Below are positions 23,353 to 34,405 of a DNA stretch of 64,000 nt, one piece after another; the first letter of the stretch is position 1, and each line of letters starts with the position of its first letter. The DNA comes from Adiantum capillus-veneris (taxonomy: Eukaryota > Streptophyta > Polypodiopsida > Polypodiales > Pteridaceae), in NCBI GenBank assembly GCA_014529385.2, contig CM043942.1, forward strand, positions 108,375,141-108,439,140. The letters run 5' to 3'. The position numbers were made by a program, and so were the translations under genes. Below the pieces are notes generated by a model, which was not told where the DNA came from, did no database searches, and saw nothing but the letters and a program-made list of their open reading frames with translations.

Positions 23353-23912
23353 ACCCAAATCAACCATAAGGTGTTGGAACCATACACACTCAACCGTAGC
23401 TATGAAGACTACCCTATACTCAGCCTCACAACTAGAAGTGGCCACAGTAGGTTTCTTCTTGCTCAACCATGATATGCATGAACTGCTAAGCATGAAACAA
23501 AACCCACTCATGGACACTCACGTGTCATAACAACCGGCCCAATCTAAGTCCAAAAAAACATGCTATTTGGTGGCAATGATCCCTCCTTTGGATAAAAGAA
23601 CCCAAGATATAAAGTGTCACTCAAGTAGCAAAAGACCCATTTAGGTACCAAAAGACCTGTGAGACTGCAAAGTGAATATCTGGCCTTGTATTGCATACAT
23701 AAATAAGGAATTTAATAGCAGTTTGGTAAAGAGTGGCATCGACAGGATCACCAGTCTCAAAAAGACTCAAATTCAAATATATTTACATGGGAGTGGCAAT
23801 AGGCTTGCAGTCCTGATGTCCAAACTTACATAGCAATGTCTCCATGTAGCATGTTTGGCACAAGGCAATACCACCATAACACTGCTTAAACTGTATGTCC
23901 AAGTAATGTTGT

Positions 23913-24624
23913 TGTAAGGACACGAGTCCTACGTGCAAGGCCACCAACATGGTTGGATAGTGTGTACGCTGCAAGGGGGAGGCTATAAGATAGCATGGCA
24001 TCCGCCTCACCTACGCTCTCCACAGCAAACTCAACCAAGGCAAACTCGATCGGCAACTCTACGACACCGAGGCTTAGTTGGTTGTGCACGTAGGAAGGTC
24101 CTCTAAACCCTTGCATGAAGGAGGGTTGAACCCACCCCATGAGGTAAGAGGCCAACACTCTACCATCCAAGCTATTGAGCCTTGTTGTGTATAACAAGGA
24201 AAGATAGCATACTTGAGTTGACAAGGAAAGCTAGAATAAAAGGAAAGCTACAAACTTCAAGGAAGTAGTTTCACCCTTCCTTTTCACTTCTTAGAGAAAG
24301 ACAAGTTTACTTCCAAAATTTCCTTTTTCTTCAAGGAGGAAGCTTCACAGCCTTCACAAAAACAACGCGTTTTTGTGAAGAATCAACGAAGGTGTTCTTA
24401 CGACGAGCGACACATGAAGTGCTACAATTTCTACAAGGCGAGGTTCGCATGCAACACAAAAATCGCCGAGCATAAAAAATACAAAGACTTCAAGCTTTAC
24501 AAGGTACAAGTTGACATTTTCTCTCTCTCTCTCTTTACATTAGTGTGTGTTTACTATGGCCAGCGAGGATATCCCACCTACACACACTTTTGATTTTTAG
24601 CACGTACATCAAAATGCGGACACC
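23913..24624 (+). repeat. 5' LTR start and leader of gypsy-D
   Basis: The first 88 bp match the 3' LTR start at 29445. The rest has no counterpart at the right end, so either the 3' LTR has an internal deletion or most of this is leader. I could not place the primer site. A short CT run lies at 24520-24535. No gene is visible. Confidence 0.6.
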
Positions 24625-25640
24625 ATGGGTGCTACTGATATTATTATGCATGACGATGATGATCTAGGAGATCATGACATTGTAGGTATGGCTGCTTTCA
24701 AGACTTTGGAAAATCATCAAAGCGTACTTGAACGTAACTTCTCTACAGTAAATGCAAATGTTACAAATCTTTTTGAGCTACTTGTGAAATTTATGAATTC
24801 ACAAATGGCTCAAGGAACCCCACGTGGCATGGTTCAAGGAACCCAAGCTCGCACAACTCAAGGAGTCCAAGAGACAAAGATGTAGAAGGTAGCAATGCAT
24901 TGCTTAAGAATATCACCAATCCCGAGTTTCATGGAGAAGAGCGTGATCACAACAAGGATGCGGTCAATACGTTCTTACACAAATGGAGTGATATTCATCA
25001 GTTGAGACACATCCTGGATATAAGGATAGTTGTGGAAACAAGTTTATCTTTTAAAGGCAAGGCCTATAAGTGGTGGATGTCATATCCAATAGATGCTCGT
25101 CCTCCATTTTGGGCTGCATTTCACGCTTCTTTCTCCAAAGAGTTTTTGGACTCCAATGAAGCGGATAAAAATTGGTTAGCATGGGATGCATGCCGTATGT
25201 CTGGCCTCTCTCTCACTCAGTACCTTTCCAAGTATCGGGAAATCAATCATATTAAAACTAGAAGGTCTAGATGAATTCCAAACGATACGGGGTTTTATTA
25301 GGGGCCTTGACAAAGACTATCATCTTCATGTCAAGACCCAACATCCAGAAAATTTGGAAGAAGCTATTGATCATGCCCAAAAATATGATGATGACCAAGA
25401 GAGGAAGAGAAATGTTCCCTACTCTAAGAATACTTTTGCTAAGAGCAATGTGGCTAAGATCCAATTCCAAGGTAGATCTCCCACACGTTCCAAGAAGAAT
25501 AAGAGACAATCCACCTCTCGAAGCCCACAAGAGGCTAAGAAGCCTAAACAATCACATGATACTCCACATGGGTCTCTCAGCACAATTTTGAGTGTGCAAA
25601 GAAAAGCAATTTGTGTTTCAGATGTCTTTTGGACCAACAT
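24625..25640 (+). pseudogene. gypsy-D gag
   Basis: Three pieces. 24625-24885 is an amino-terminal region with a coiled segment and GTPRGMVQGTQ repeats. 24900-25274 holds the gag core (FHGEERDHNKDAVNTFLHKW, SFKGKAYKWWMSYP, FSKEFLDSNEADKNW). From 25262, in another frame, EFQTIRGFIRGLDKDYHLHV continues into a basic Ser/Arg/Lys-rich part. A zinc knuckle is expected near 25590-25680, but only scattered Cys and His remain. Confidence 0.75.
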
Positions 25641-25699
25641 AACAAGAAGGATTGTCTCTTTTGCAAGTCAAAGACAAAGCCATGCACACGTGCAACAAC

Positions 25700-26241
25700 T
25701 CACATTAAATTCATCTCCTAAATATTGTGTTGTAGAGGTTCTTCATATGGAAGAAAAGCACAAGTGTTGTGTTCCTGCTTCAATTTGGCATCCCGTATTT
25801 GACCCCCATAAGTTGATTCGCCCGCATGGCACTATTAACGGACAACGTGTTCGTATTTTAGTGGATGATGGTGCAACTCATATATTCTTGAACTATAAGC
25901 TAGTCAAGAAATTGAAGCAAACATCGACTTCCTACTCCTACAAGTATGTGGTAGAACAGATGTCTGGAAATGATCAAGAAGTATGGGACACGGTAGATCA
26001 AGGGGTTGAGCTTATTGTTCAAGATCATACGATGTCCCTTGACTTTCAAGTTATGAATGTGGACCGTGTTGATGTAGTTTTAGGACGGGATTGGCTGCAT
26101 GGTTTAGGAAACACATTGCACACTAGTTATGAACACAACTCCTTATCCTTTATGGCCAATGGTAAACATTTGCTTTTGCTTGGTGAGAAAAATATACCAT
26201 CTGCACCTCGTATATGTACAATCGAGCTTTCTATTTTATAG
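25700..26241 (+). pseudogene. gypsy-D aspartic protease
   Basis: The active site reads ILVDDGATHIFLN; family members normally have D-S/T-G-A, so the middle residue is Asp here. The second conserved block, MNVDRVDVVLGRDWLHGLG, is intact. The frame ends at TAG 26239, after which the same frame resumes at 26242, so this stop is probably a mutated Gln codon. Confidence 0.75.
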
Positions 26242-26268
26242 AAAGCAGATTTAATAGATAAAGTCTTT

Positions 26269-27890
26269 TTGTGTTACTGCTTGTCTCCAAGTTTTGTGAA
26301 TTCTCAAGAGCAAAGTGCTGTGAATTCTAGTTATGGTATGCAAAGTGAAATGAACTTTAATGATAAGCAAAGTGTTAACAATTCTAAAGAGCAAAGTGCT
26401 CTCAATTTTAATTCTATTGAGCAACGTGCAACTGCTGTAAAAAAAACATTACAGGAATTACAAGATTCTCCATCCCAACATAACTTTAGTTTACTTTTTC
26501 CTTTTGCACAGCAAAATCTGACTCACTTACTCACGGAGTATAGTGATGTATTCTCAAGAGATTTACTGCCGGGTTTACCCCCTACACGTGATGTGCAACA
26601 TGGCATAGATGTCCCATCGGGCACTAAACCAGTGAGTAAACCACCTTATTATATGAGTGCTAGTGAGCCCAAGGAGGTTGAGAGTCAGTTAGCTGACTAC
26701 CTCGCTCGTGGTTTCATTAGAACTAGCACTTTGCCTTGGGCATCACCAATTCTGTTGGTAAAAAATAAAGATGGTATTATGCGCATGTGCGTAGATTATC
26801 ACGGATTAAATGCCATAACCATCAAGAACAAGTATCCTCTTCCTTGAATGGATGAGTTGTTTGATCAACTCCATGGATCAAGATACTATACAAAGATAGA
26901 TCTTCGTTCAGGATACCACCAGGTGTGTATCCTTTTGGAAGATATCTCTAAAACTGCCTTTAGAACACAATTCAGACATTTCAAATTTTTGATTATGCCT
27001 TTTGGTTTAACCAATGCTCCAGCTACATGTATGATACTCATGGATAGTGTCTTACATCCCTATCTTGGAAAATCTATTGTGGTTTTCCTTGATGACATTC
27101 TCATTTACAGTAAGACTGAAGATGAACACATAAAACACTTACGATTAGTGTTCAAACAGCTATGAGGTCACGCTCTGTATGCTAAGCAAAGCAAGTCTGA
27201 TTTCTTGAAAACAGAAATACATTACCTCGGTCATGTGATCTCTTATTCTAGCATCAAAATGGACACTGACAAGGTCGCTACCTCTTCGATGGCCACATCC
27301 CAACACGATTGAGGAGCTTCAAATCTTCTTATGCATGGTAGGATTTTATCGACAATATATCCGTGGTTATTCCAAAACTGTAGTTCCTATGATGAATCAA
27401 CTTAAAGCAAAACGTAAGACCTTTTCTTGGAAAGAAGCCCAACAAAACAGTTTTGAACAACTCAAGGTAGCTATAGCCACTGCTCCCATCCTAGCAATCG
27501 TTGACCCACTTAAGCCATTTGTGGTAGAGACTGATGCTAGTGATAAAGCAATTGGTGTGGTACTTCTCCAGGAGGGAAGACCTATAGCCTTTGAAAGTAA
27601 AAAGTTAGATAAAGCTCAACAAAATTATTATGTCTATGAGAGAGAGCTGTATGCCATAATTCACGCTTTACAAAAGTGGTGACACTATTTATATGGTGCC
27701 AAGGTAAAGTAAAGAAAAAACGTCAAAGTAGATTTGAAGTAGTTTTTGACCATGAGAGTATTGTTTACTACTCAAACGGACTTGAAGGGCCGTAAAGCTA
27801 GATATGCAGAGATCCTTCAAGATTATGATTGTAAGGTATGATATCGCAAGGGGCAATATAATGTAGTAGCGGATGCACTAAGTCGAATGC
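26269..27890 (+). pseudogene. gypsy-D reverse transcriptase and RNase H
   Basis: The polymerase starts after a linker ([20 protein letters not shown]) with [17 protein letters not shown] at 26845 separates it from MDELFDQLHGSRYYTKIDLR, FGLTNAPATCMILMD and the intact catalytic FLDD. A TGA at 27163 and a frameshift near 27280 follow. RNase H (VVETDASDKAIGVVLL, YERELYAIIHAL) ends at TGA 27680; its tail (VADALSRMP) is readable near 27865-27890. Confidence 0.85.
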
Positions 27891-27981
27891 CTCAGATTAA
27901 TTCACTTGCTTTCATGAAAATAAAGAGTGAGTTTTTGAAGTCATTACGTGGCAAGTGTGACAATATCAATCATATGCTAAA

Positions 27982-29420
27982 GTGTGGAGTGTAGTTTTAA
28001 GAAGGGATTCCTCACACTCACATGTCTCTGCACAGCCAGATCAACATGTCTCTACACGTGCAGATAAAAACTCCAACACACAGAGCTCCACCCCTACTCA
28101 GGAAGAGCTTAAGCAATGGAAGAATTTTTCCATTGATGATGGATACTTACTCCAAAAGGTTAGAGTATATGTGCCAAAGGACTCAGACACTAGGCGCCAA
28201 ATATTAATTGAGTGTCACGATAGTCCAAGTGTTGGTCATCAGTTATTCGTAAGACGTATGCCTTAGTTCGATGGCAATTTTATTGGCCAGGCCTACATTA
28301 TGATGTTCAAGAGTACAGACTAAATTGCCAACAGTGCCAACTTAATAAGGTAGAGCGCCTCAAGGTAGGTGGCCTTTTACATCCTTTAGAGATTCCACAA
28401 GGTAAGGTGGAGAGTATCTCTATGGATTTTTTAGTAGGACTACCAACTACAAATCGTGGCCATGATGCCATATGGGTAATTGTAGACCGTCTAACAAAGA
28501 TGGTTCTATTCATTCTCACTAAGACTACGGTTAAGACGTCAGAATAAGCATGGCTATTTGTAGAGCCTATATATAGACTCTACGGTCTTCAAGCTAGTAT
28601 CATTAGTGACAGAGATCGAAAGTTCAATAATCACTTCTAGAGAGCTATGTTTCAAAAGTTGGAAACTACACTTAATCTTAGTACAACTGATCATCCATGA
28701 AAGAGTTAATCAAGTGCTAGAGGATATGCTACAAGCGTATGTTAGAAAGAAGCAAACCAATTGGGAAGACTACTTGCCTATATTGAAATTTGCTTATAAT
28801 AGTTCAAAGCATGTGACTACAAGGTTTAGTCTATTTATGCTTTTATATGGTTTTCAACCTAGATCACCCGTTACGATGGGGTTGGCTAAGGAGAAGATAC
28901 AACAGGCAAAGGATTTTCTCCAAGACCATTTTGATATGCTTTGAGTTGCTCGACAGAATGTTAATCAAGCTCAAGATCGATATAAGAAGTACGCAGATGA
29001 GCATCGTCTCGTCTTGATACTCTTGAAGAAGGAGACAAGGTTTTCCTCAAAATTCCGGAGCATTCAAAAAGTCTGAAGACAGAAAATCGCTTACCATTCT
29101 CAAATGTATAGGTCAAGTGGCCTATAAGTTAGCTCTTCCCGAGCACTCAAGAGTTCATCCTGTTATTCATGTTAGCCGTTTACAAAAATAGTTAGAACAA
29201 AGTGATAATGTCATTGACACAGGTGTGTTAGTTACCTTATCGAACCACCAAGCATCCCTCGTGAACCCGAAAAAATTATGGATTCTCATGAGCTTCGCAC
29301 CAGACATCATGTCAAACAAGAGGTGTTGGTAAAATGGCTAGATAGACCTGAAGAACATTCTACAGGGAGAATGTCTCTGCACTTAAGAAATGTTTTCCTA
29401 TGTTCGTTTTCGAGGACAAA
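27982..29420 (+). pseudogene. gypsy-D integrase with chromodomain-like tail
   Basis: The zinc region (IECHDSPSVGH, then C-x2-C at about 28320-28345) is followed by the core: SMDFLVGLPTTNRG at about 28420 and IISDRDRKF at about 28600. The third acidic site survives as ERVNQVLEDML, but the motif just before it is deleted near 28690. Then come FAYNSSKHVTT, the post-core block HPVIHVSRLQK near 29155 and a chromodomain-like end (HVKQEVLVKWLDRPEEHS, 29310-29360). Stops and shifts occur throughout. Confidence 0.8.
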
Positions 29421-29430
29421 AACGATTCTC

Positions 29431-29567
29431 CAAGGGGGGGGTAATGCAAGGACACGGGTCCTACATGCAAGGCCACCAGCACGGTTGAACAATGTGTACG
29501 CTAGGGGGAGGCTATAAGATAGCATCGTTGGGTGGAGACTATCACACGCATTATTCTCATCCTTTCA
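29431..29567 (+). repeat. polypurine tract and short 3' LTR of gypsy-D
   Basis: The tract CAAGGGGGGGGTAA ends at 29444, and the LTR starts TGCAAGGACACGG at 29445. Only the first 83 bp match the 5' LTR. The rest, to TTTCA at 29567, has no match there. The GATGC duplication follows at 29568, and copia-4 resumes. Confidence 0.7.
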
Positions 29568-31904
29568 GATGCAACATTCCAAAAATTTTGATCTTGAAAG
29601 TAGCATTCAAATCATCCTTAAATTCATCAATATGTGTATCTTCAGACCAGTGATCAACAAACCATCCACATATAGAACAACAATGAGAAGTACATATCCC
29701 TCACGCTTTACATACAAAGTGATTTCAATTGGACTGTTACAAAAGCCTCATTTGACGAAATGAGTGTCAGCTTTCTCATACCAAGCACAAGGATATTTCT
29801 TCAACCCATACAAATATTTCTTGCATCTGCACACTTTATCCTTTTGTCCTTTGTCGAAAAACCGCAAGGCTGCATTACATAAACTTCTTCAAACATGTCA
29901 TCATTCAAGAAAGCAGTAACGATGTCTGGTTGATGTACATCCCATCCAAAATGAGTTGCCAATGCACATAGAAAACACACAGTAGTTATACGATAATCTA
30001 TGCCATTCTACTATGCATAGCCTTTTGCAGCAAGTCGAGCCTAATAGCAATCAATTTCACCATCTACCTTGTGTTTCAACTAGTAAATCCACTTCATACC
30101 AATGACCTCTTTTCCCGGAGGCAAATCACATGCATCCATCCAATTTTTTGGACTATGTGCTTCACCAAAAGATAGAGGTTCCTCTACATCACATAAGCTA
30201 GAAATAGCCAAAGCATAACAATCCGTTATGCATAAGATGCATGGCAAGAACCTGAACGAGTATGACTAGACAAAGGTGTATTCAATTTACTATCACGCAA
30301 AGTATGCACTAGCCATTTTGGCATACCTCTAGCCTACTCATTCTTAGCCCTTTCCACATCAAGTACATCATGTACATCTACATCAAAAATTGGCTGATCT
30401 ATAACATTTTCAGAAACCCACATAGGTTGTACATTTGCCTCATTGGAATGTAGATTTAAGTTTCAACCACTAAAAAGAGGCAACAAAATGTCATAAATGT
30501 CATGTGAGCTTACATTACTATCCCTAGTACTACATGACAACAAAGTTTCAAAAGAATCTTCCATAAACACAACATCACGTGAAACCAAGATATGTTTTTT
30601 TTGTGGATGGCATAACCTATAGCCTTTGCTTTCAATATCATAACCAATAAAAATGCATTTGATAGCCTTATCATCCAGTTTTCTATGTTGTGTTTGTGGC
30701 ACCAAAGCATAAGCCAAACAACCAAAAACATGCATGTGATCAATAGACGGCTTTCTATCATGCCATGCTTCATAAGGAGTCATAGACTGCAAAGCCAAAA
30801 CGAATGCTCGGGGGGTGCACCTTTAAGAAAATATTCATATAACATGGGTTCAAAGGGTATTAAAAAAACACCTTTACTTACATAACACCATATTAGAGAG
30901 TTTGAGACTTTAGAGCCAATAGTGGGAATCGCCAATGTCTTAAAGATTTGTCCGTATGGACAAATCTAAAACTACTTTTAAAGATCAAATCCTTCCACAA
31001 GGTAGTACTTGAAATGCTCTTTCGAGCCATGCTATCAAAAATTTGGCTAAGATTTGGCCAGGTTGTTAAATCTTAAGCTTTTTCTGAAAGTGGAAATTGG
31101 GAAATTCCCAGATTTACTAATATGTTGTTACATGCTTAAGGTAATAAAATGACCCCTTTTTCTTCAAAAACTTACGAGATTTTCTCTAAAATCAATTAAA
31201 AAACCCCTTCTATTAGTAAATCCTGTTAAAATTTTAAACTTTTGACAATTAAAAAACCCATTCATTTGAATTCACGTGACATACATGTCTAATAGGTAAA
31301 CCCCTCGAGAACGAATGTGGCAAAGCTTGACTCTTGACCATACATCGTGCCATTTTCGTAAGTGGCATGTTTTTTCTTTCATCAACACCATTTTGCTAAG
31401 ATGCAGACGGCACTATACATTGGTGTTTTATCCCATGACTATCCAAAAATGCATTAAACTCATGAGACATATAGTCCGTCCCTTGATGTGAATGGAGAGT
31501 GCCCATAGTACATTTAGAGACATTTTCAAGCATAGCCAAAAATGTCTTGAAGCACATAAACACTTTAGATTTAGCTTTAAGTTGATACACCCATGCATGC
31601 ATGGTAATTGCCCAAGAACGGAGTTTGCATGGGCCCACAAACATCACTATGCACAAGTTGCAACCTGCATGTAGCCCTAATTGAACCATCCTTTGGAAAC
31701 TTTGAACGCTGCATTTTGCCCAAACTACAACCTTCAGAAACATGCTTCACCCGGGTGCTTCAAGAGGCGGAAAATAAGCAACCATATCAGATTTTTGCAA
31801 ACGCAGCAAACTAGCAGAATTCAAATGCCCAAATATGCATGCCAAAGTTTTGCATCTGAAACAGCCTTTGAATCCACATCTGCATTTGCAAAATTCTTTC
31901 TGCT
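29568..31904 (-). pseudogene. copia-4, right (5') part, minus strand: integrase to reverse transcriptase
   Basis: Minus-strand copia sequence continuing from 23912. It holds a reverse transcriptase fragment (29570-30110), a decayed linker (30110-30460), and the integrase tail (30798-30463: MTPYEAWHDRKPSIDHMHVFGCLAYALVPQ, DIESKGYRLCHPQ). After the MITE come the integrase core (31320-31640; GTDYMSHEFNAFL) and its zinc region (31640-31850). It ends in the pre-integrase region at about 31904. Gag, protease and 5' LTR are absent. Confidence 0.8.
30807..31309 (-). mobile_element. 503-bp MITE with 8-bp target duplication
   Basis: AACGAATG occurs at 30799-30806 and again at 31310-31317, flanking an insert that breaks copia-4 integrase. 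The insert ends are inverted repeats: CTCGGGGGGTGCACC on the left and, reverse-complemented, CTCGAGGGGTTTACC on the right. There is no coding capacity. A perfect 10-bp hairpin with a GTAT loop lies at 30944-30967. An 8-bp duplication fits hAT or related non-autonomous elements, though the ends are not classic hAT. Strand is arbitrary. Confidence 0.8.
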
Positions 31905-32150
31905 CTCAGAAGAAGTTTGAAGATTTTCACAAAGCTTTGGGGTTATTCCCCTTTGTGTTCAATCATAGAGGGTTTGCTAATTCCATGTGATGTGTGTGAA
32001 GAAACTTTGGACCACTGGGATACTTTCCTCCTCTTTAGGAGTTTTTTCTTTTCCCCAACTTGTATAGACGTTCATTACTCTATGTCAAGCCTTATCTTTG
32101 TATTGGCACACTCAGTAAACCTCCCCACCTTGCATGCACTCCTATAGTCA
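31905..32150 (+). pseudogene. diverged copia 3' end and LTR start, plus strand (copia-5)
   Basis: Sequence resembling the last residues of copia RNase H (KKFEDFHKALG, LFPFV) at 31905-31965 is followed by sequence like the copia LTR (GTGTGTGAAGAAACTTTGGACC, CTCTTTAGGAG). It is head-on to copia-4. It is strongly diverged, and the edges are approximate. Confidence 0.55.
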
Positions 32151-33598
32151 TATTTCCTGCACATATTCTGATATGTGTGAAAGTTGATGTTGTAGTTGGG
32201 TGTTTTTCCACTTTCGACCATGCCATTTTTGGTTTAGGAATGTTCATATGTCAAGTTCATCATGGTGGCACACTCATCTCTCTTCAAAAGTTTGATGAGG
32301 ATGATCTCTATCCAAAGATGTGCAACCACCAAAGATGTGTTTAGAGGTCACGACAAGTGAAAAAATGATGTCTAGCATAGATAAAGGAATTTTTCTGTTC
32401 AAATTTAGGGATTTTTCCCCACTTATGCTCAAAATGGGTCTTTTCTCAGTAAAAATGGTAAAATAACACTATAAAATGGTTAAAATTTACCCATTATGGA
32501 ATAAATATGGCTGAAAATTCCGCATCCATCATGGTATTGTAATTTAAGCAAGGGGGGTTTGCTTATGGCTGAAATTCCACCCTCTTTGAGAAGGGACACA
32601 CATGGTTTCTCAATGGCGCACTAGTATAGTCTTGCCATATTTCCACCTTGTTTTTGAGTGTGTGAGGACACTGATTAGGGTTTTCTTTCTTATGATAAGC
32701 ATGTAGGCTTGTCTATGCAATTGTTGAAGCTGCCACCATGAAATTGTTTCGATGAAGAATTGTGGGAGAAAGCTAGGGTTTTTTGCCATAATAATTTAGT
32801 TAGTTATTAGGGTATTGAGGAATAAAATGTAAAAGTATTTGAGTGCAATATTTTAGAAGAGATGCAAAATTTTCTCTAGAGAAGTATGCCCACTTCATCC
32901 AAAAGATGCACAAATGGCAAACTTGGAAGGCTAGGTTCTTCTCAATCTAATCTAACAAGAAGATGGTGATGCTGCAAGACTGGGTTGACATACTACATAT
33001 TCCCCACCTACGTCCCCACCCCTTTTTGATGTTTTCCCAAGGAGTCATACATCAAGTCACCTTCGATAGGAGTCTTCTCCAATTGGGTGGCATTTTAGAG
33101 CTACATAAGATGAACCTCTGAATGTGTTTCAAATCATGTGTAATACACACTTTGGTCCATTTCTTCTATCATGATTGAGTAGACCTTGGGCTTATACGTT
33201 TTACCCTTTGTCCTATCACCGTGGGCTTACTCCCTTAGCACAATTTGTATCTGCTTCCCTACCTCTTTGGGAATGGCTCTTCCCTAACTTTAAGCCAAGC
33301 TTTTGTATCTCTTTTTTCTCTTCAATTCAACATTCTTTACTCAAAGCAAATAGAGTAAAACATGGCAAAAAACAAAAGATTCTCCGAGAGGATGTTCAAA
33401 ACAATAGCTTCAAAACTATATAGTGCTACATGAGACACCTTTGGGGCCTAACAACAGGAGTGCTAGCACAATGAGCCAAGCTCACTAGACATGGCACGAT
33501 AATGAAAGATCTACTTTACTATAACCAAAGCACAACCACATAGTAGTCATTGTAGGAAGCGTAGTTTTTCCATAAGATCGGTCCTTACATAAGGATCC
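32151..33598 (+). other. intergenic stretch with no recognised gene
   Basis: AT-rich sequence, stops in all frames. No LTR, repeat array or coding match was seen. A short Leu/Pro-rich frame at 33175-33423 has no features of a gene. Confidence 0.4.
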
Positions 33599-33607
33599 TT
33601 CTACTAA

Positions 33608-33951
33608 GGGCAAATTACCAAAATACCCCTCTAATTTGTGGAAATTCCCAAAATATACCTCAAATTTCAAAAATTCCCAAAATACCATTTTGGTTGTATT
33701 GTTCAAGATTTTCTAATCATTATTTCTTATTTTGACAATTGAGGTCCGTTTTTGAGTGCTTAGCATGTAGTTTGTGACAAATTACTCTCTTTATTGATAG
33801 ACAATCAGTCTTCTTATGAAAAGCAACAAAGTTTTTTATCTTTGGAGAAATTTAATCTCACAACCAGGGGAATTTTGGAAAATTTGAAGGGCATTTCGGG
33901 AATTTATGGCAAAATTTTGGGAATTTCCACAAATGAGAAGGGTATTTTCCC
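33608..33951 (+). mobile_element. 344-bp MITE, deletion derivative of the large element at 44746-59290
   Basis: The left half (33608 to about 33790) matches the reverse complement of 59100-59290, and the right half, reverse-complemented, matches 44746-44960. The two ends of the large element are thus joined with the interior lost. Flanks TTCTACTAA (33599-33607) and TTCTAGAAA (33952-33960) form a 9-bp target duplication with two mismatches. The ends are GGGCAAATTACC and GGTATTTTCCC. It contains subterminal copies of AATTCCCAAAAT-type motifs. Confidence 0.85.
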
Positions 33952-34201
33952 TTCTAGAAACAAGGCAAGTAAAAGGGAGAATAAACGCAAGGGTGGCCTT
34001 CAAGTTAGCAGTACGAGAAGGAGGTGTGGGTGCGCTGCTCACTTTAAGAGTGAAGAGGCCAAACCCAGGTTGTCTTATTTATCAAGAAGCTTTTCTTGCT
34101 GATGATGAGGGCGACATGCATTCCAAGCAAGGGAGGGGCGCTCTTGCCATCTGATGTTAACAACCAGTCACGGGCTACTCTTACAGCTATATTCTAGTTG
34201 A

Positions 34202-34236
<35 letters not shown>

Positions 34237-34237
34237 C
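34202..34237 (+). repeat. CT then CA microsatellite upstream of the HyPRP gene
   Basis: About ten CT units followed by about seven CA units, roughly 170 bp before the start codon of the proline-rich protein gene. Pyrimidine-rich tracts are common in plant promoters; a role here is not shown. Confidence 0.9.
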
Positions 34238-34351
34238 CCTCCAATCACGACAACTATGCATCCACCTTTTGCATAATATGGTCAAAATCCCTAAGGCTTT
34301 TATGCTAGTGGGCACCAATTTTTCTCCTTGTCTCTCTACACCTCCCTCCCC

Positions 34352-34359
34352 TATATATA
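34352..34359 (+). promoter_or_regulatory. TATA box of the HyPRP gene
   Basis: CTATATATAG starts 55 bp before the ATG at 34406, standard spacing for a plant gene with a short 5' leader. Confidence 0.7.
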
Positions 34360-34405
34360 GTACCCCATTTTGCCTCCTTTTCTTACTTCTCCTCCATAAC
34401 TAGCT

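Larger units (their letters stand above)
22193..23912 (-). mobile_element. copia-4, left (3') part, minus strand
   Basis: The 3' LTR, RNase H and the end of reverse transcriptase of a minus-strand copia related to copia-1 and copia-2. Readable blocks are GFCFMLSSSCISWLSKKKPTV with SCEAEYRVVF (23517-23299) and LDIQFKQCYGGIALC with KPIATPM (23905-23785). The part is cut at 23912 by gypsy-D; the remainder is at 29568-31904. A 146-bp tandem array occupies part of the RNase H region. Confidence 0.85.
23913..29567 (+). mobile_element. chromovirus-type Ty3/gypsy element (gypsy-D), nested in copia-4
   Basis: A plus-strand element with gag, protease, reverse transcriptase, RNase H, integrase and a chromodomain-like tail, bounded by direct repeats that start TG(T/C)AAGGACACG at 23913 and 29445. 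Copia-4 reading frames stop at 23912 and resume at 29568. The target duplication is GATGC on the right and GTTGT on the left, two changes apart. All coding parts are broken. Confidence 0.85.

Noticed and set aside
24000-24230. Minus-strand frame at 23886-24224
   Set aside because: It crosses the copia-4/gypsy-D junction and lies in the gypsy-D LTR and leader; it has no motif.
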